Assembly: GCA_019635435.1 (NCBI GenBank)
Contig: JAHBZM010000001.1
Location: 372,001-436,000, forward strand
Origin: Ramlibacter sp.
GTDB taxonomy: Bacteria; Pseudomonadota; Gammaproteobacteria; Burkholderiales; Burkholderiaceae_C
Direction: 5' to 3'
Length of the DNA stretch: 64,000 nucleotides
The stretch's first letter is position 1. Each line of letters begins with the position of its first letter. This document shows positions 42,565-50,860 of this stretch, one piece after another. The notes beneath the pieces are model-generated. The model made no database searches. It was not told the origin of the DNA and saw nothing but the letters and a program-made list of their open reading frames with translations. Made by a program: the position numbers and the translations under genes.

Positions 42565-44022
42565 TTACATACCAACATCCGTGCCAGATGCCCCGGACCA
42601 TGCCGCCATCTTGCGGTAAATCGTGGAAGGGTTCACACATAGCGCCTTGGCTGTCTGGGTAATGTTGCCCCCAAAGGCCTGCAGCGCATGTTCAATGGCC
42701 TCGCGCTCCACGACGGCCAGCGGGCGCACCGCAGGCCCGGCCGCGGGCGGCGGGGCAATCTGCGCCATGGCTTGCGGTGCGGCGCGCAGCGCCATCTGCG
42801 GCAACTGCAGTGGCGCGCCGCCGGCCGCCTCCTGCGGCTTGATCGGCAGCATGGTTTCCTGCACCACCTCGCCATCGTTCATGGCCACCGCGGCCCGGAT
42901 CACATTGATCAGTTCACGCACATTGCCTGGCCACTCATAGGCCATGAGGCGGGCCTGCGCGGCCTCGGAAAAGCGGATGAACTTCTTGCCATCCTCCTTG
43001 GCATAACGCGCCAGCATGGCCTGCGCAATCAGCACGATGTCGTCACCGCGCTCGCGCAGCGGCGGCAGGTCCACCGGCACAACGTACAAGCGATAGAACA
43101 GGTCCTCGCGGAACAGGCCTGCCTGGACTTGCTTGTACAGGTCGCGGTGGGAGGCGCAGACGATGCGCACATCCACCATGCGCTGGCGGGTTTCGCCCAC
43201 ACGGCGCACCTCGCCAGTCTGCAGCGCGCGCAGCAACTTGGCCTGCACATTGATGTCGAGCTCGGCAATTTCGTCCAGGAACAACGTGCCCCGATCAGCC
43301 TCGATGAAGGCGCCATTGCGGTCAGTCGCCGCCCCTGTGAAAGCGCCCTTCACGTGGCCGAACATCTCGCTCTCGATCAGCTCCTTGGGAATGGCCGCGC
43401 AGTTCACTGCCACCATGGCAGCGGAGGCCCGGCCACTGCAGCGGTGGATCGCATCGGCGGCCAGTTCCTTGCCGGTTCCGGACTCACCGTGTATGAATAC
43501 CGGTGCCCGGCTGGCTGCCACGGTTTCAATCATGCGGTACACCGAACGCATCACCGCGCTCTGCCCGATGAAACTGTGAAAGCGGTCGCGTTGCACGGGC
43601 GCCAGCGCCTCGACCTGTGACGCCAGGGTCGACGCCTGCAGCGCGTTGCGAAGCGTGATCTGCAGGCGGTCGGGCTCCACCGGTTTCTCGATGAAATCCA
43701 TCGCGCCCGCGTGGGCCGCGCGCACCGCGTTGTCCACCGAGTCTTCCCCGGTGATCACCACCACCGCACAGCCGGGCCACTGGCGCGTGATGTCCTCCAT
43801 CACATCAAAGCCCGAGCCGTCAGGCAGATTGATGTCGACCAGCGCCGCATGCCAGGGGCCCTGAGGCACTTGTCGCCGGGCTTCAGCGGCAGAAGCCGCC
43901 ACCATGGTTTCCACACCCAACGGCTTGGCCAATGCGCGGTACTGGATGGACAGCGGCAACACGTCCTCCACGATCAGGACGCGGCATCCCGGAAACTGTT
44001 TGGGCACGGCGGACTTCACCAT
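42565..44022 (-). CDS. NtrC-family sigma-54-dependent response regulator
   Basis: A 485-residue three-domain regulator. The receiver (Asp63 in LVDINLPDG) is followed by an AAA+ domain with Walker A GESGTGKE (179-186), the sigma-54 contact loop GAFTGA (226-231) and a C-terminal Fis-like HTH (NITQTAKALCVNPSTIYRKM). It should activate the divergent pilin promoter (44164-44180) from sites at 44045-44080. The C-terminal HTH is separated by a proline/alanine-rich linker. Its likely kinase is the hybrid kinase at 36279-38396. Confidence 0.94.
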   Translation of the reverse strand: MVKSAVPKQFPGCRVLIVEDVLPLSIQYRALAKPLGVETMVAASAAEARRQVPQGPWHAALVDINLPDGSGFDVMEDITRQWPGCAVVVITGEDSVDNAVRAAHAGAMDFIEKPVEPDRLQITLRNALQASTLASQVEALAPVQRDRFHSFIGQSAVMRSVYRMIETVAASRAPVFIHGESGTGKELAADAIHRCSGRASAAMVAVNCAAIPKELIESEMFGHVKGAFTGAATDRNGAFIEADRGTLFLDEIAELDINVQAKLLRALQTGEVRRVGETRQRMVDVRIVCASHRDLYKQVQAGLFREDLFYRLYVVPVDLPPLRERGDDIVLIAQAMLARYAKEDGKKFIRFSEAAQARLMAYEWPGNVRELINVIRAAVAMNDGEVVQETMLPIKPQEAAGGAPLQLPQMALRAAPQAMAQIAPPPAAGPAVRPLAVVEREAIEHALQAFGGNITQTAKALCVNPSTIYRKMAAWSGASGTDVGM

Positions 44023-44044
44023 GGCCCCAGTGTCGCCACAAGCC

Positions 44045-44080
44045 TTGCAATATGCAACACCTGCAAGATCCGGCGTTGCA
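44045..44080. promoter_or_regulatory. candidate upstream activator sites for the pilin promoter
   Basis: TTGCA-N3-TGCAA (44045-44057) followed by TGCAA-N9-TTGCA (44062-44080): four repeats of one half-site. They lie about 85-120 bp upstream of the -24/-12 promoter, where bacterial enhancer-binding proteins usually bind. Ligand presumed to be the adjacent sigma-54 regulator. Confidence 0.6.
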
Positions 44081-44163
44081 ATGCGCCACAGCGGCTTGGG
44101 GGCCGCCTCGGGAGAAATCAGCTAACCCATTGATTCAAAAGGATTTTCTTTAATCAATCCAGC

Positions 44164-44180
44164 TTGGCACAAGGCTCGCA
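44164..44180 (+). promoter_or_regulatory. sigma-54 (-24/-12) promoter of the pilin gene
   Basis: TTGGCAC-N5-TCGCA matches the sigma-54 consensus TGGCAC-N5-TTGCA with one mismatch; the GG and GC doublets are exactly 12 bp apart. Predicted start of transcription near 44191, leaving an 85-nt leader before the pilin ATG. Confidence 0.8.
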
Positions 44181-44275
44181 ACGTATTCATCGTCTGACGC
44201 AGAAGCACACCGCCAAGCGCCATACGAGTTTTACCAACCACTCAACCTTGTTTTTTTACCTACTGGAGATTCACC

Positions 44276-44743
44276 ATGAACGCATTGAAGACCACCATCG
44301 CCCTCGCCACCATCGCTGCCGCATTCGGCGCGCACGCCGCCTCGGATTCCGCACAGCTTGAGCTGCGCGGCTCGGTGGCCGTGAACTGCACCATCGACGT
44401 CAAGCCCACGGCCAAGGCCACCACGCTGGACATCATCAATGGCGAACAGAACACGCTGGTCGGCACCGTCACCGAAAACTGCAACTCCGGCACGGGCTAT
44501 TCGGTCCACCTGACTTCCAGCAACGCCGGCCAGTTGCTGAGCAAATCGGTCGGCGCCAAGCCCACGGTCTACGAAGCCGCCTACGACGACGGCCAAGGCG
44601 CCATCGCCCAGGAAATCGTCGCCAGCCGTGACGCCGCCTTCTTCGGCCGCCAGGGCAACCTGACGGTGAGCTTTGCCGGCGACAAGGAAGCGATCGCCGG
44701 CGTGTACGCCGACATCGTGAACCTGGTCATCAAGGCCAAGTAA
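44276..44743 (+). CDS. major pilin subunit (spore coat U / Csu-type)
   Basis: A 155-residue secreted protein. The signal peptide ends AAFGAHA. The mature domain is a spore coat U-like pilin with one disulphide pair (Cys38 in VNCTIDV, Cys69 in ENCNSGTG) and a C-terminal VNLVIKAK strand typical of donor-strand subunits. It is the abundant fibre subunit, encoded alone, divergent from the assembly operon, with its own sigma-54 promoter and terminator. High expression is expected. Confidence 0.9.
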   Translation: MNALKTTIALATIAAAFGAHAASDSAQLELRGSVAVNCTIDVKPTAKATTLDIINGEQNTLVGTVTENCNSGTGYSVHLTSSNAGQLLSKSVGAKPTVYEAAYDDGQGAIAQEIVASRDAAFFGRQGNLTVSFAGDKEAIAGVYADIVNLVIKAK

Positions 44744-44768
44744 GCCACGCACTGCAAGCCCCACGCCA

Positions 44769-44796
44769 AGCGGGACCCCTCGGGGTCCCGCTTTTT
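44769..44796 (+). terminator. rho-independent terminator of the pilin gene
   Basis: An 11-bp perfect stem, AGCGGGACCCC with GGGGTCCCGCT, 2-base loop, then TTTT. It lies 25 bp after the pilin stop. A very strong terminator, consistent with a highly expressed monocistronic pilin. Confidence 0.93.
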
Positions 44797-44818
44797 GTCC
44801 TGGACGAGCCGGGCTTGG

Positions 44819-45268
44819 TTACTTGGGCGTGCCCGTGCCCGTGGTCGGCGCCGGGTTGCCCGCCGGCACGCCGGTGGACATGCCCGACGTGCTCATGGCC
44901 GCCAGGTTGCGGTTGGCCCGCTTCTTGGCCTTTTGCATGTCGCGTTCGGCCTTGAGTTCGGCGCGCGACTTGCCGTCGGTCGGCTTGGGCTCCATGCCTG
45001 CCTGCATGCCCTTGGCATCGGTGGTGCCGGCCGTGCCCTTGGACGTGGTGCCGGCCTTGACGGCGGCACGGGCTTCGGCCTTCACTTCCGTGCGGGTCTT
45101 TTCATCCACGGCCTTGGGCGCGTTGGGCACACCCTGGGTCAGGGTGCTGGCCTCGCCAGCCTTGGCCGGCATCGTGTTGGTGGCGGCAGCGCCGGTGTTC
45201 TGGGCCTGGGCAAAGCCCGCGCCCGCCAGCAGGCTGGCCATCAACAGGGGTGCAAAAAACTTGTTCAT
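44819..45268 (-). CDS. small secreted Lys/Ala/Thr-rich protein, unknown
   Basis: A 149-residue protein I do not recognise. The signal peptide is MNKFFAPLLMASLLAGAGFAQA; the mature part is low-complexity, with many K, A, E, T and G, a likely helical stretch (EKTRTEVKAEARAAVKAG; SRAELKAERDMQKAKKR), and a proline/threonine end. It carries no cysteine. The ATG at 45268 is preceded by AAGGACGACTG. The GTCCTACAGC element lies about 99 bp upstream. Probably an envelope/stress protein by context. Confidence 0.7.
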   Translation of the reverse strand: MNKFFAPLLMASLLAGAGFAQAQNTGAAATNTMPAKAGEASTLTQGVPNAPKAVDEKTRTEVKAEARAAVKAGTTSKGTAGTTDAKGMQAGMEPKPTDGKSRAELKAERDMQKAKKRANRNLAAMSTSGMSTGVPAGNPAPTTGTGTPK

Positions 45269-45366
45269 TTCAGTCGTCCTTATAAAGTCGTTGGGGCTCC
45301 CGATGAGCCCACACCGCAAGACTAGATGGCCCCGGCCACCGGCCCTGCCGGACAGCCACGCCGCCG

Positions 45367-45376
45367 GCTGTAGGAC
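45367..45376 (-). promoter_or_regulatory. shared GTCCTACAGC element, copy 2
   Basis: Same 10-mer as at 10539, read on the minus strand, about 99 bp upstream of the small secreted protein start (45268). Spacing matches that for the DUF1328 gene (97 bp). Confidence 0.5.
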
Positions 45377-45470
45377 GCTGCGCCAGACCGGCAGATGCAA
45401 CAACCGTTGACCGACTGTCTGAGTCGCGCGCGCAACCTTCGTGCAGCGCGAGGCTTGCTAACGTGGCGTC

Positions 45471-46001
45471 ATGCAGATCTCCGAACTCGCCCGCCGCACC
45501 GGCGTCACGGTGCACGCCCTGCGCCACTACGAACGGCTGGGCCTGATCGCGCCCGCGCGCCGGCCCAGCGGCTACCGCGACTACCCCGAGTCCATGCGCC
45601 GCGAGGTGGTGTTCATCGCCATGTCGCGCCAGATCGGGTTTGCGCTCAAGGACATCGCCACCCGCTTGCCCGCCTACCGCGCCGGGCGACTGGGCTTTGA
45701 CGAGATGGTGCAGGCCATGGGCGAACGCGTGCGGGCCATCGACGCGCAGGTGGCCGCGCTGCAGGCCCAGCGCGCCCGGGTGGTGGACCACATCGCCTGG
45801 CTCAAGGCCCAGCAGAAAAAGCAGCAGCAGACCCGCGCCCGGGCCAAGCCCTGGCCCGCCATGCCAAAACCCAGGCCCACCAATCCCCCAACCCCCCCAG
45901 GAGCCGACCATGAGTTCTCTCGACACCCTTCGCCAGCACGTGCTGGCCATGCCCATGGCCCAGACCCTGGACCTGCAGTTCAACCGCGTCGCCCCAGGTG
46001 A
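45471..46001 (+). CDS. MerR-family transcriptional regulator
   Basis: A 176-residue frame. The N-terminal winged helix is typical (MQISELARRTGVTVHALRHYERLGLI), followed by a coiled-coil dimerisation helix to about residue 117. The last ~40 residues (from PPTPPGADHEF) are read through the start of the next gene and look unlike any MerR effector domain; the real protein may simply have this odd tail, or the stop may have been lost. No cysteines that would bind metal are visible. Regulated gene is likely the hotdog-fold gene that overlaps it. Confidence 0.85.
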   Translation: MQISELARRTGVTVHALRHYERLGLIAPARRPSGYRDYPESMRREVVFIAMSRQIGFALKDIATRLPAYRAGRLGFDEMVQAMGERVRAIDAQVAALQAQRARVVDHIAWLKAQQKKQQQTRARAKPWPAMPKPRPTNPPTPPGADHEFSRHPSPARAGHAHGPDPGPAVQPRRPR

Positions 46002-46332
46002 CGTGGAGCTCGAGTTCCCGATCGCGCCGGGCTTCACCTTCCGCCCCGGTCAGCTGCAGGCCACGGCCGTGTTTGCGGCGGCGGACTTTGCTGCCGTGGC
46101 CGCGGCCGGCTCGCTGCTGCCGCCCGGCTGGGCCAACGCCACCATTGATGCCACGCTCAAGCTCGTGGCCCCGGCCCGTGGCGTGACGCTGCGGGCCCGT
46201 GGCCGCGTGGTGGACCCGGGGCGCCTGCTCACGGTCTGCGCCAGCGAGGTCTATGCGGTGGACCACGCCGGCGCCGAGACCCTGTGCGCCACACTGCTGG
46301 GCACCGCGCGCAACATCGAACCCCGCGGCTGA
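45910..46332 (+). CDS. PaaI-like hotdog-fold thioesterase family protein
   Basis: A 140-residue protein. Its sequence (FTFRPGQLQATAVFAAADFAA, LRARGRVVDPGRLLTVCASEVYAV) fits the PaaI/YiiD hotdog fold with a thioester-binding role. It starts at ATG 45910 with an AGGAG site, overlapping the MerR frame by 92 bp. Probably binds or hydrolyses acyl-CoA; the catalytic Asp/Asn is not clearly placed, so it could be a non-enzymatic member. Confidence 0.75.
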   Translation: MSSLDTLRQHVLAMPMAQTLDLQFNRVAPGDVELEFPIAPGFTFRPGQLQATAVFAAADFAAVAAAGSLLPPGWANATIDATLKLVAPARGVTLRARGRVVDPGRLLTVCASEVYAVDHAGAETLCATLLGTARNIEPRG

Positions 46333-46366
46333 TTCGCAGCACCGGCGCACAGGCCGGTTGCCCCCC

Positions 46367-46376
46367 GTCCTACAGC
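46367..46376 (+). promoter_or_regulatory. shared GTCCTACAGC element, copy 3
   Basis: GTCCTACAGC on the plus strand, 62 bp upstream of the endonuclease/exonuclease/phosphatase gene start (46438), which begins the ybhP-clsB-ybhN operon. Confidence 0.5.
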
Positions 46377-46437
46377 CATGCGCGCGCCCCGCGGGTACAA
46401 CAGAGTCCTGCCAACCACAGGACTCTCCCCGGGGCTC

Positions 46438-47202
46438 ATGAGCGACACCGACATCCATCCGCCACTGACCGTCATGACGGTCAACATCCACAAGGGCTTC
46501 AACGCCTTCAACCGCCGCTTCATCCTGCCGGAGTTGCGCGAAGCGGTGCGCAAGGTCGGTGCCGATGTGGTGTTCCTGCAGGAAGTGCTGGGCAGCCACA
46601 TCCGCCATCAGCGCCGGTTCGCGCATTTCCCGCAGGAGCCGCACTACGAGTTCATGGCCGACAGCATCTGGCCGCAGTACGCCTATGGCCGCAACGTGGT
46701 CTACCCCAGCGGCCACCATGGCAACGCGGTGATGTCCAAGTTCCCCATCGTGCACTACCGCAACCACGACGCCTCGGTGCTAGGCCCCGAGCGGCGCGGC
46801 CTGCTGCACTGCGCGCTGCACCTGCCCGAGCGGAATCTGGACGTGCATGTGATCTGCGTGCACCTGGGTTTGCAGGAATCCCACCGCGTGCAGCAGCTGG
46901 AGCTGCTGTGCAAGGTCGCGCGCAACGAGATTCCGCCTGACGCCCCGCTGATCGTGGCGGGCGACTTCAATGACTGGCGCCGCCGCGCCCACGACATCCT
47001 GGCGCGTGGCGCCGGCCTGCGCGAAGTATTTGTGCAGGCCTACGGCGAGGCCGCGCGCACCTTCCCCGCGCGCTGGCCGCTGCTGTCGCTGGACCGCATC
47101 TACGTGCGCAACGCCACGGCCCACCTGCCCGTGGTGCTGCCGCGCAAGCCGTGGTCGCACCTGTCGGACCATGCACCACTGGCCGCGGAGATCCACCTGT
47201 GA
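46438..47202 (+). CDS. ybhP: endonuclease/exonuclease/phosphatase family protein (YbhP-like)
   Basis: A 254-residue EEP-fold protein. Active-site motifs: MTVNIHKG (Asn), VVFLQEVLG (Glu), the Asp/Asn pair VAGDFNDW and the final SDHAPL (Asp-His). In E. coli, ybhP lies directly upstream of clsB and ybhN, the same order as here. The substrate of YbhP is unproven. The start at 46438 gives MSDTDIHPPLT; an upstream frame start at 46378 is rejected. GTGA overlap with clsB. Confidence 0.9.
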   Translation: MSDTDIHPPLTVMTVNIHKGFNAFNRRFILPELREAVRKVGADVVFLQEVLGSHIRHQRRFAHFPQEPHYEFMADSIWPQYAYGRNVVYPSGHHGNAVMSKFPIVHYRNHDASVLGPERRGLLHCALHLPERNLDVHVICVHLGLQESHRVQQLELLCKVARNEIPPDAPLIVAGDFNDWRRRAHDILARGAGLREVFVQAYGEAARTFPARWPLLSLDRIYVRNATAHLPVVLPRKPWSHLSDHAPLAAEIHL

Positions 47203-48458
47203 ACACCGCAGCCGCCCCCAACGCCGAGCGCCGGTCCTGGACCGACGGCAACCGCTTCGAGCTGCTGGAAAACGGCGAGGCCTTCTTCCCCGCCGTGTTC
47301 GAGGCCATCGCCGGCGCGCAGCGCGAGGTGCTGCTCGAAACCTTCATCCTGTTCGAGGACAAGGTCGGCCAGCAACTCAAGGCCGCGCTGCTCGCGGCCG
47401 CGCAGCGCGGCGTGCAGGTCGACGTCACGGTCGACGGCTGGGGCAGCGCCGGCCTGTCGGCGGAGTATGTCAACGAGCTCACCGCTGCCGGCGCCCGCGT
47501 GCACGTGTTCGACCCCACGCCCGTGCTGCTGGGCTGGCGCACCAGCGTGCTGCGCCGCATGCACCGCAAGATCGTGGTGGTCGATGGCGAGCTGGCCTTT
47601 GTTGGCGGCATCAACTACTCGGCCGACCACCTGGCCGACTTCGGCCCCACGGCCAAGCAGGACTACGCCGTGGCCGTGCGCGGCCCGGTGGTCGCGCAGA
47701 TCCAGCGCTTTTGCCACAGCGCCCTGGCCGCCGGCCAGCGCAGCCAGCGCGGCGTGCGCCAGTGGTGGCGCCGGCGCGCCCGGCTGCGTGCCCATGCCGC
47801 CGAACTGCCGCCGGCCGGCCAGGCGCAGGCGCTGTTCGTCACGCGCGACAACCACCAGCACCCCAACGACATCGAGCGCCACTACCGCGCCGCGCTGCGC
47901 ACCGCGCGCCAGCGCGTGGTGATCGCCAACGCCTATTTCTTCCCCGGCTACCGCTTCATCAAGGCGCTGCGCCACGCCGCGCGCCGTGGCGTGGATGTGC
48001 GGCTGATCCTGCAGGGCCAGCCCGACATGCCCATTGCGCGCACCGCGGCCAGCCTGCTCTACCAGCACCTGCTCAAGGCCGGCGTGCGCATCTACGAATA
48101 CACCGACCGGCCGCTGCACGGCAAGGTGGCGGTGGTGGATGACGCCTGGGCCACCGTGGGTTCCAGCAACCTCGACCCCATGAGCCTGTCGCTCAACCTG
48201 GAGGCCAATGTCATCGTCCGCGACCCCGCGTTCAACCAGCACCTGGCCGGCCGGCTCAGCCTGCTCATGAACCACAGCTGCCGGCAGGTCACGGCCGACA
48301 GCGACAAGGCCCCGGGCGCCTGGCGCCTGCTGCGCAGCTACCTGGTGTTCCACCTGCTGCGCCACTACCCCGCCTGGGCCCGGTTGCTGCCGTCCCACAC
48401 CCCGCAGCTGGCCCCGGCCAGCGCACCCGACGCCCTGCCTGACTGCACCCGCCCATGA
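47199..48458 (+). CDS. clsB: cardiolipin synthase B (ClsB-like, phospholipase D family)
   Basis: A 419-residue phospholipase D superfamily protein with two HKD motifs (MHRKIVVVDGELAFVGG and LHGKVAVVDDAWATVGSSN). Makes cardiolipin from phosphatidylglycerol (ClsB can also use phosphatidylethanolamine/glycerol type substrates). GTG start at 47199 overlaps the previous stop by 4 bp. Order ybhP-clsB-ybhN as in enterobacteria. Confidence 0.93.
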   Translation: MNTAAAPNAERRSWTDGNRFELLENGEAFFPAVFEAIAGAQREVLLETFILFEDKVGQQLKAALLAAAQRGVQVDVTVDGWGSAGLSAEYVNELTAAGARVHVFDPTPVLLGWRTSVLRRMHRKIVVVDGELAFVGGINYSADHLADFGPTAKQDYAVAVRGPVVAQIQRFCHSALAAGQRSQRGVRQWWRRRARLRAHAAELPPAGQAQALFVTRDNHQHPNDIERHYRAALRTARQRVVIANAYFFPGYRFIKALRHAARRGVDVRLILQGQPDMPIARTAASLLYQHLLKAGVRIYEYTDRPLHGKVAVVDDAWATVGSSNLDPMSLSLNLEANVIVRDPAFNQHLAGRLSLLMNHSCRQVTADSDKAPGAWRLLRSYLVFHLLRHYPAWARLLPSHTPQLAPASAPDALPDCTRP

Positions 48459-49441
48459 GCCCCGTGCAGCCGGGCGCCGCCGCCCTTGACTCCCCCGTGA
48501 CCGGCCTGACCAGCCGCGCCTGGTGGCCCTGGGCGCGCCGGGCCCTCACGCTCGCCTTCTTCGGGCTGATCGGCTGGCTGCTGGTGGACCATGCGCGCAC
48601 GGTGGACTGGCCCGGCGTGGCCGCCGCGGTCTGGCGCAAGCCCGTGGGCGTGCTGGCGACCGCGCTGGCGCTGGCCACCGCCAGCCACGCGCTGTACAGC
48701 TGCTTCGACCTGCTGGGGCGCCAGTACACCCGCCACAAGCTGCCCACGCTGACCGTGATGGGCATCACCTTCGCCAGCTACGCCTTCAACCTCAACCTGG
48801 GCTCGCTGATCGGGGGCGTGGGCTTTCGCTTCCGGCTGTACTCGCGCTTCGGCCTGAAGGGCGGCACCATCACGCGCGTGCTGGGCGTCAGCCTGCTGAC
48901 CAACTGGCTGGGCTACCTGCTGCTGGCCGGCCTGGTGTTTGCCGTGGTCCCGCCCGCGCTGCCCGCGGCCTGGCAGGTCCCCCAGGCCGCCCTGCGCGCG
49001 CTGGGCGCCGTGCTGATCGTGTTGGCCGCCGGCTATGTGGGCCTGGCCAGCCTGTGGCCCGGCCGCACCTGGTCCTGGCGCGGGCAGGCGCTGCCCCTGC
49101 CCGGCGCGCGCATGGCCTGGCTGCAACTGGCCATGTCCTGCGCCAACTGGCTGCTGGTGGCCACGCTGATCTGGGTGCTGCTGGAGCGCCAGGTCCCGTT
49201 CACCGCCGTGCTCGCGGTGTACCTGCTGGCGGCCATTGCCGGCGTGGTGACCTATGTGCCGGCCGGCCTGGGCGTGCTCGAGGCGGTGTTCATCGCCCTG
49301 TTGGGCGCGCAGGTGGGCGAGACCCGGCTGCTGGCCGCCCTCATGGCCTACCGCGCGATCTATTACCTGGTGCCACTGGCACTGGCCGCCATCCTGTACC
49401 CTTGGCTCGAAGCCCGCACCCGCACCCGCCGCCGACCATGA
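48455..49441 (+). CDS. ybhN: UPF0104/YbhN-like membrane protein, first copy
   Basis: A 328-residue integral-membrane protein with about eight helices and the family core SYAFNLNLGSLIGG and TNWLGYLLLAG. Related to the membrane part of the lysyl-phosphatidylglycerol synthetase (MprF-like) fold, without the catalytic domain. Coupled by ATGA to clsB before and to its paralogue after. A lipid-related transport role is suspected for the family. Confidence 0.88.
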   Translation: MSPVQPGAAALDSPVTGLTSRAWWPWARRALTLAFFGLIGWLLVDHARTVDWPGVAAAVWRKPVGVLATALALATASHALYSCFDLLGRQYTRHKLPTLTVMGITFASYAFNLNLGSLIGGVGFRFRLYSRFGLKGGTITRVLGVSLLTNWLGYLLLAGLVFAVVPPALPAAWQVPQAALRALGAVLIVLAAGYVGLASLWPGRTWSWRGQALPLPGARMAWLQLAMSCANWLLVATLIWVLLERQVPFTAVLAVYLLAAIAGVVTYVPAGLGVLEAVFIALLGAQVGETRLLAALMAYRAIYYLVPLALAAILYPWLEARTRTRRRP

Positions 49442-50430
49442 ACCCCACGCCCCGCGCCAGCCTCCTGCCGCGCCCGCCGCTGTGGCAGCGGCTGCAGGGC
49501 CACAGCCACTGGCGCTGGCTGTCGCGCGGCGCGCTGCTGCTGTTTGCCGGTGCCGTGGTTGGCCTGCTGGTCTGGCAGGCCGGCAAGGTGGACTGGCTGG
49601 CGGTGCTGGCCGCCGCCGAGGCCACGCCAACCCCTGTGCTGCTGGCCGCCGCGCTGGTGGCCGCGGCCGGGCATGCGGTGTACAGCTGCTTCGACCTGCT
49701 GGGGCGGCGCTACACCGGCCACCGCCTGCACGCGGGCGCCGCCATGCTGGTCACCTTCATCAGCTATGCCTTCAACCTGAACTTTGGCGCCATCGTGGGC
49801 GGCGGCGCCATGCGGCTGCGGCTGTACACGCGGCTGGGCCTGCCCACGGCCACCACACTGCGCGTGATGGCGCTGAGCATGTGGACCAACTGGTTTGGCT
49901 ACCTCGCGCTGGCCGGCGCCACCTTCCTCATGCTGCCCCTGGCCCTGCCGCCGGCCTGGCATGTGAGTGCCGCGGCCTTGCGCCTGCTGGGCGGGCTGCT
50001 GCTGCTGCTGGCGCTGGCCTACCTGGCTGCCTGCGCCGGCTCACCGCGGCGCCACTGGCACTGGCGCGGCCACGAGATCCGTCTGCCCGGGCCGGGCATG
50101 GCCCTTTTGCAGCTGGCCATCTCCACGCTCAACTGGCTGCTGATTGCCGCCGTGATCTGGGTGCTGCTGGACCAGCGCGTGCCGTTCGCGGCCGTGGCCA
50201 GCGTTTACCTCGTGGGCGTGGTCGCGGGCATTGCCACCCGCGTGCCCGCGGGCCTGGGCGTGCAGGAGGCCGTGTTTGTGGCCCTGCTGTCGCACAACGT
50301 CCCGGCACCCGAACTGCTGGCCGCGCTGCTGATCTACCGCGCGCTGTACTACTGGGGGCCGCTGCTGCTGGCCGCGCTGGCCTACCTGGCGGTGGAGTCA
50401 CGTGCGCCGGTGGGCCGGCCACCCGCCTAG
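49438..50430 (+). CDS. UPF0104/YbhN-like membrane protein, second copy
   Basis: A 330-residue paralogue of the preceding protein. Conserved stretches line up end to end: SCFDLLGRRYTGH against SCFDLLGRQYTRH, SYAFNLNFGAIVGG against SYAFNLNLGSLIGG, and TNWFGYLALAG against TNWLGYLLLAG. A tandem duplication is the simplest explanation. Coupled by ATGA; last gene of the operon. Ends 7 bp before the convergent small secreted gene. Confidence 0.88.
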   Translation: MNPTPRASLLPRPPLWQRLQGHSHWRWLSRGALLLFAGAVVGLLVWQAGKVDWLAVLAAAEATPTPVLLAAALVAAAGHAVYSCFDLLGRRYTGHRLHAGAAMLVTFISYAFNLNFGAIVGGGAMRLRLYTRLGLPTATTLRVMALSMWTNWFGYLALAGATFLMLPLALPPAWHVSAAALRLLGGLLLLLALAYLAACAGSPRRHWHWRGHEIRLPGPGMALLQLAISTLNWLLIAAVIWVLLDQRVPFAAVASVYLVGVVAGIATRVPAGLGVQEAVFVALLSHNVPAPELLAALLIYRALYYWGPLLLAALAYLAVESRAPVGRPPA

Positions 50431-50437
50431 CACCCGC

Positions 50438-50779
50438 TCAATGTTTGGCGGCCTTGCGGCGCGCGTCCATGGGCGCCAGGGTCACGGTGGGCGTCACGGC
50501 CGGCAGGCTGGTGGTAACGGTGGCCAGTGGCTGGTCCTTGTGATCGCGTCGCTTGAGCGGCACCGTGACCTGGCTGGGCGCATCCTGCATGCCCAGCCCG
50601 CCCTGGGCCAGGCCCGGCTGGGTCCCCATGCCACCCTGCGCACCGGACATGGCGGGCCGGCCCTCGGCCGCGATGGCCGCGCCAGTGCCTTGTGCCAAAC
50701 CCAGGGACGGGGCCAGCGCCAGGGCCAACGCGGCCACGCCCGGGCAGCGGATCGAACGGGTTGATTGAAGCCTTGTCAT
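50438..50779 (-). CDS. small secreted protein, unknown
   Basis: A 113-residue protein with a signal peptide (hydrophobic VAALALALAPSLGLAQ). The mature part is Gly/Ala/Met-rich (QGGMGTQPGLAQGGLGM) and ends basic (ARRKAAKH), without cysteines; no known domain. A strong GGAGG lies six bases before the ATG at 50779. The GTCCTACAGC element lies about 82 bp upstream. Probably induced with the other element-bearing genes. Confidence 0.7.
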   Translation of the reverse strand: MTRLQSTRSIRCPGVAALALALAPSLGLAQGTGAAIAAEGRPAMSGAQGGMGTQPGLAQGGLGMQDAPSQVTVPLKRRDHKDQPLATVTTSLPAVTPTVTLAPMDARRKAAKH

Positions 50780-50860
50780 CACACACCTCCTGGGGTGAGT
50801 CCTTGAGCTTCCAGTGTGGTGCGGCCGACGCGCCCCGCAGGCACGCCGGGCGCGCCAGTT

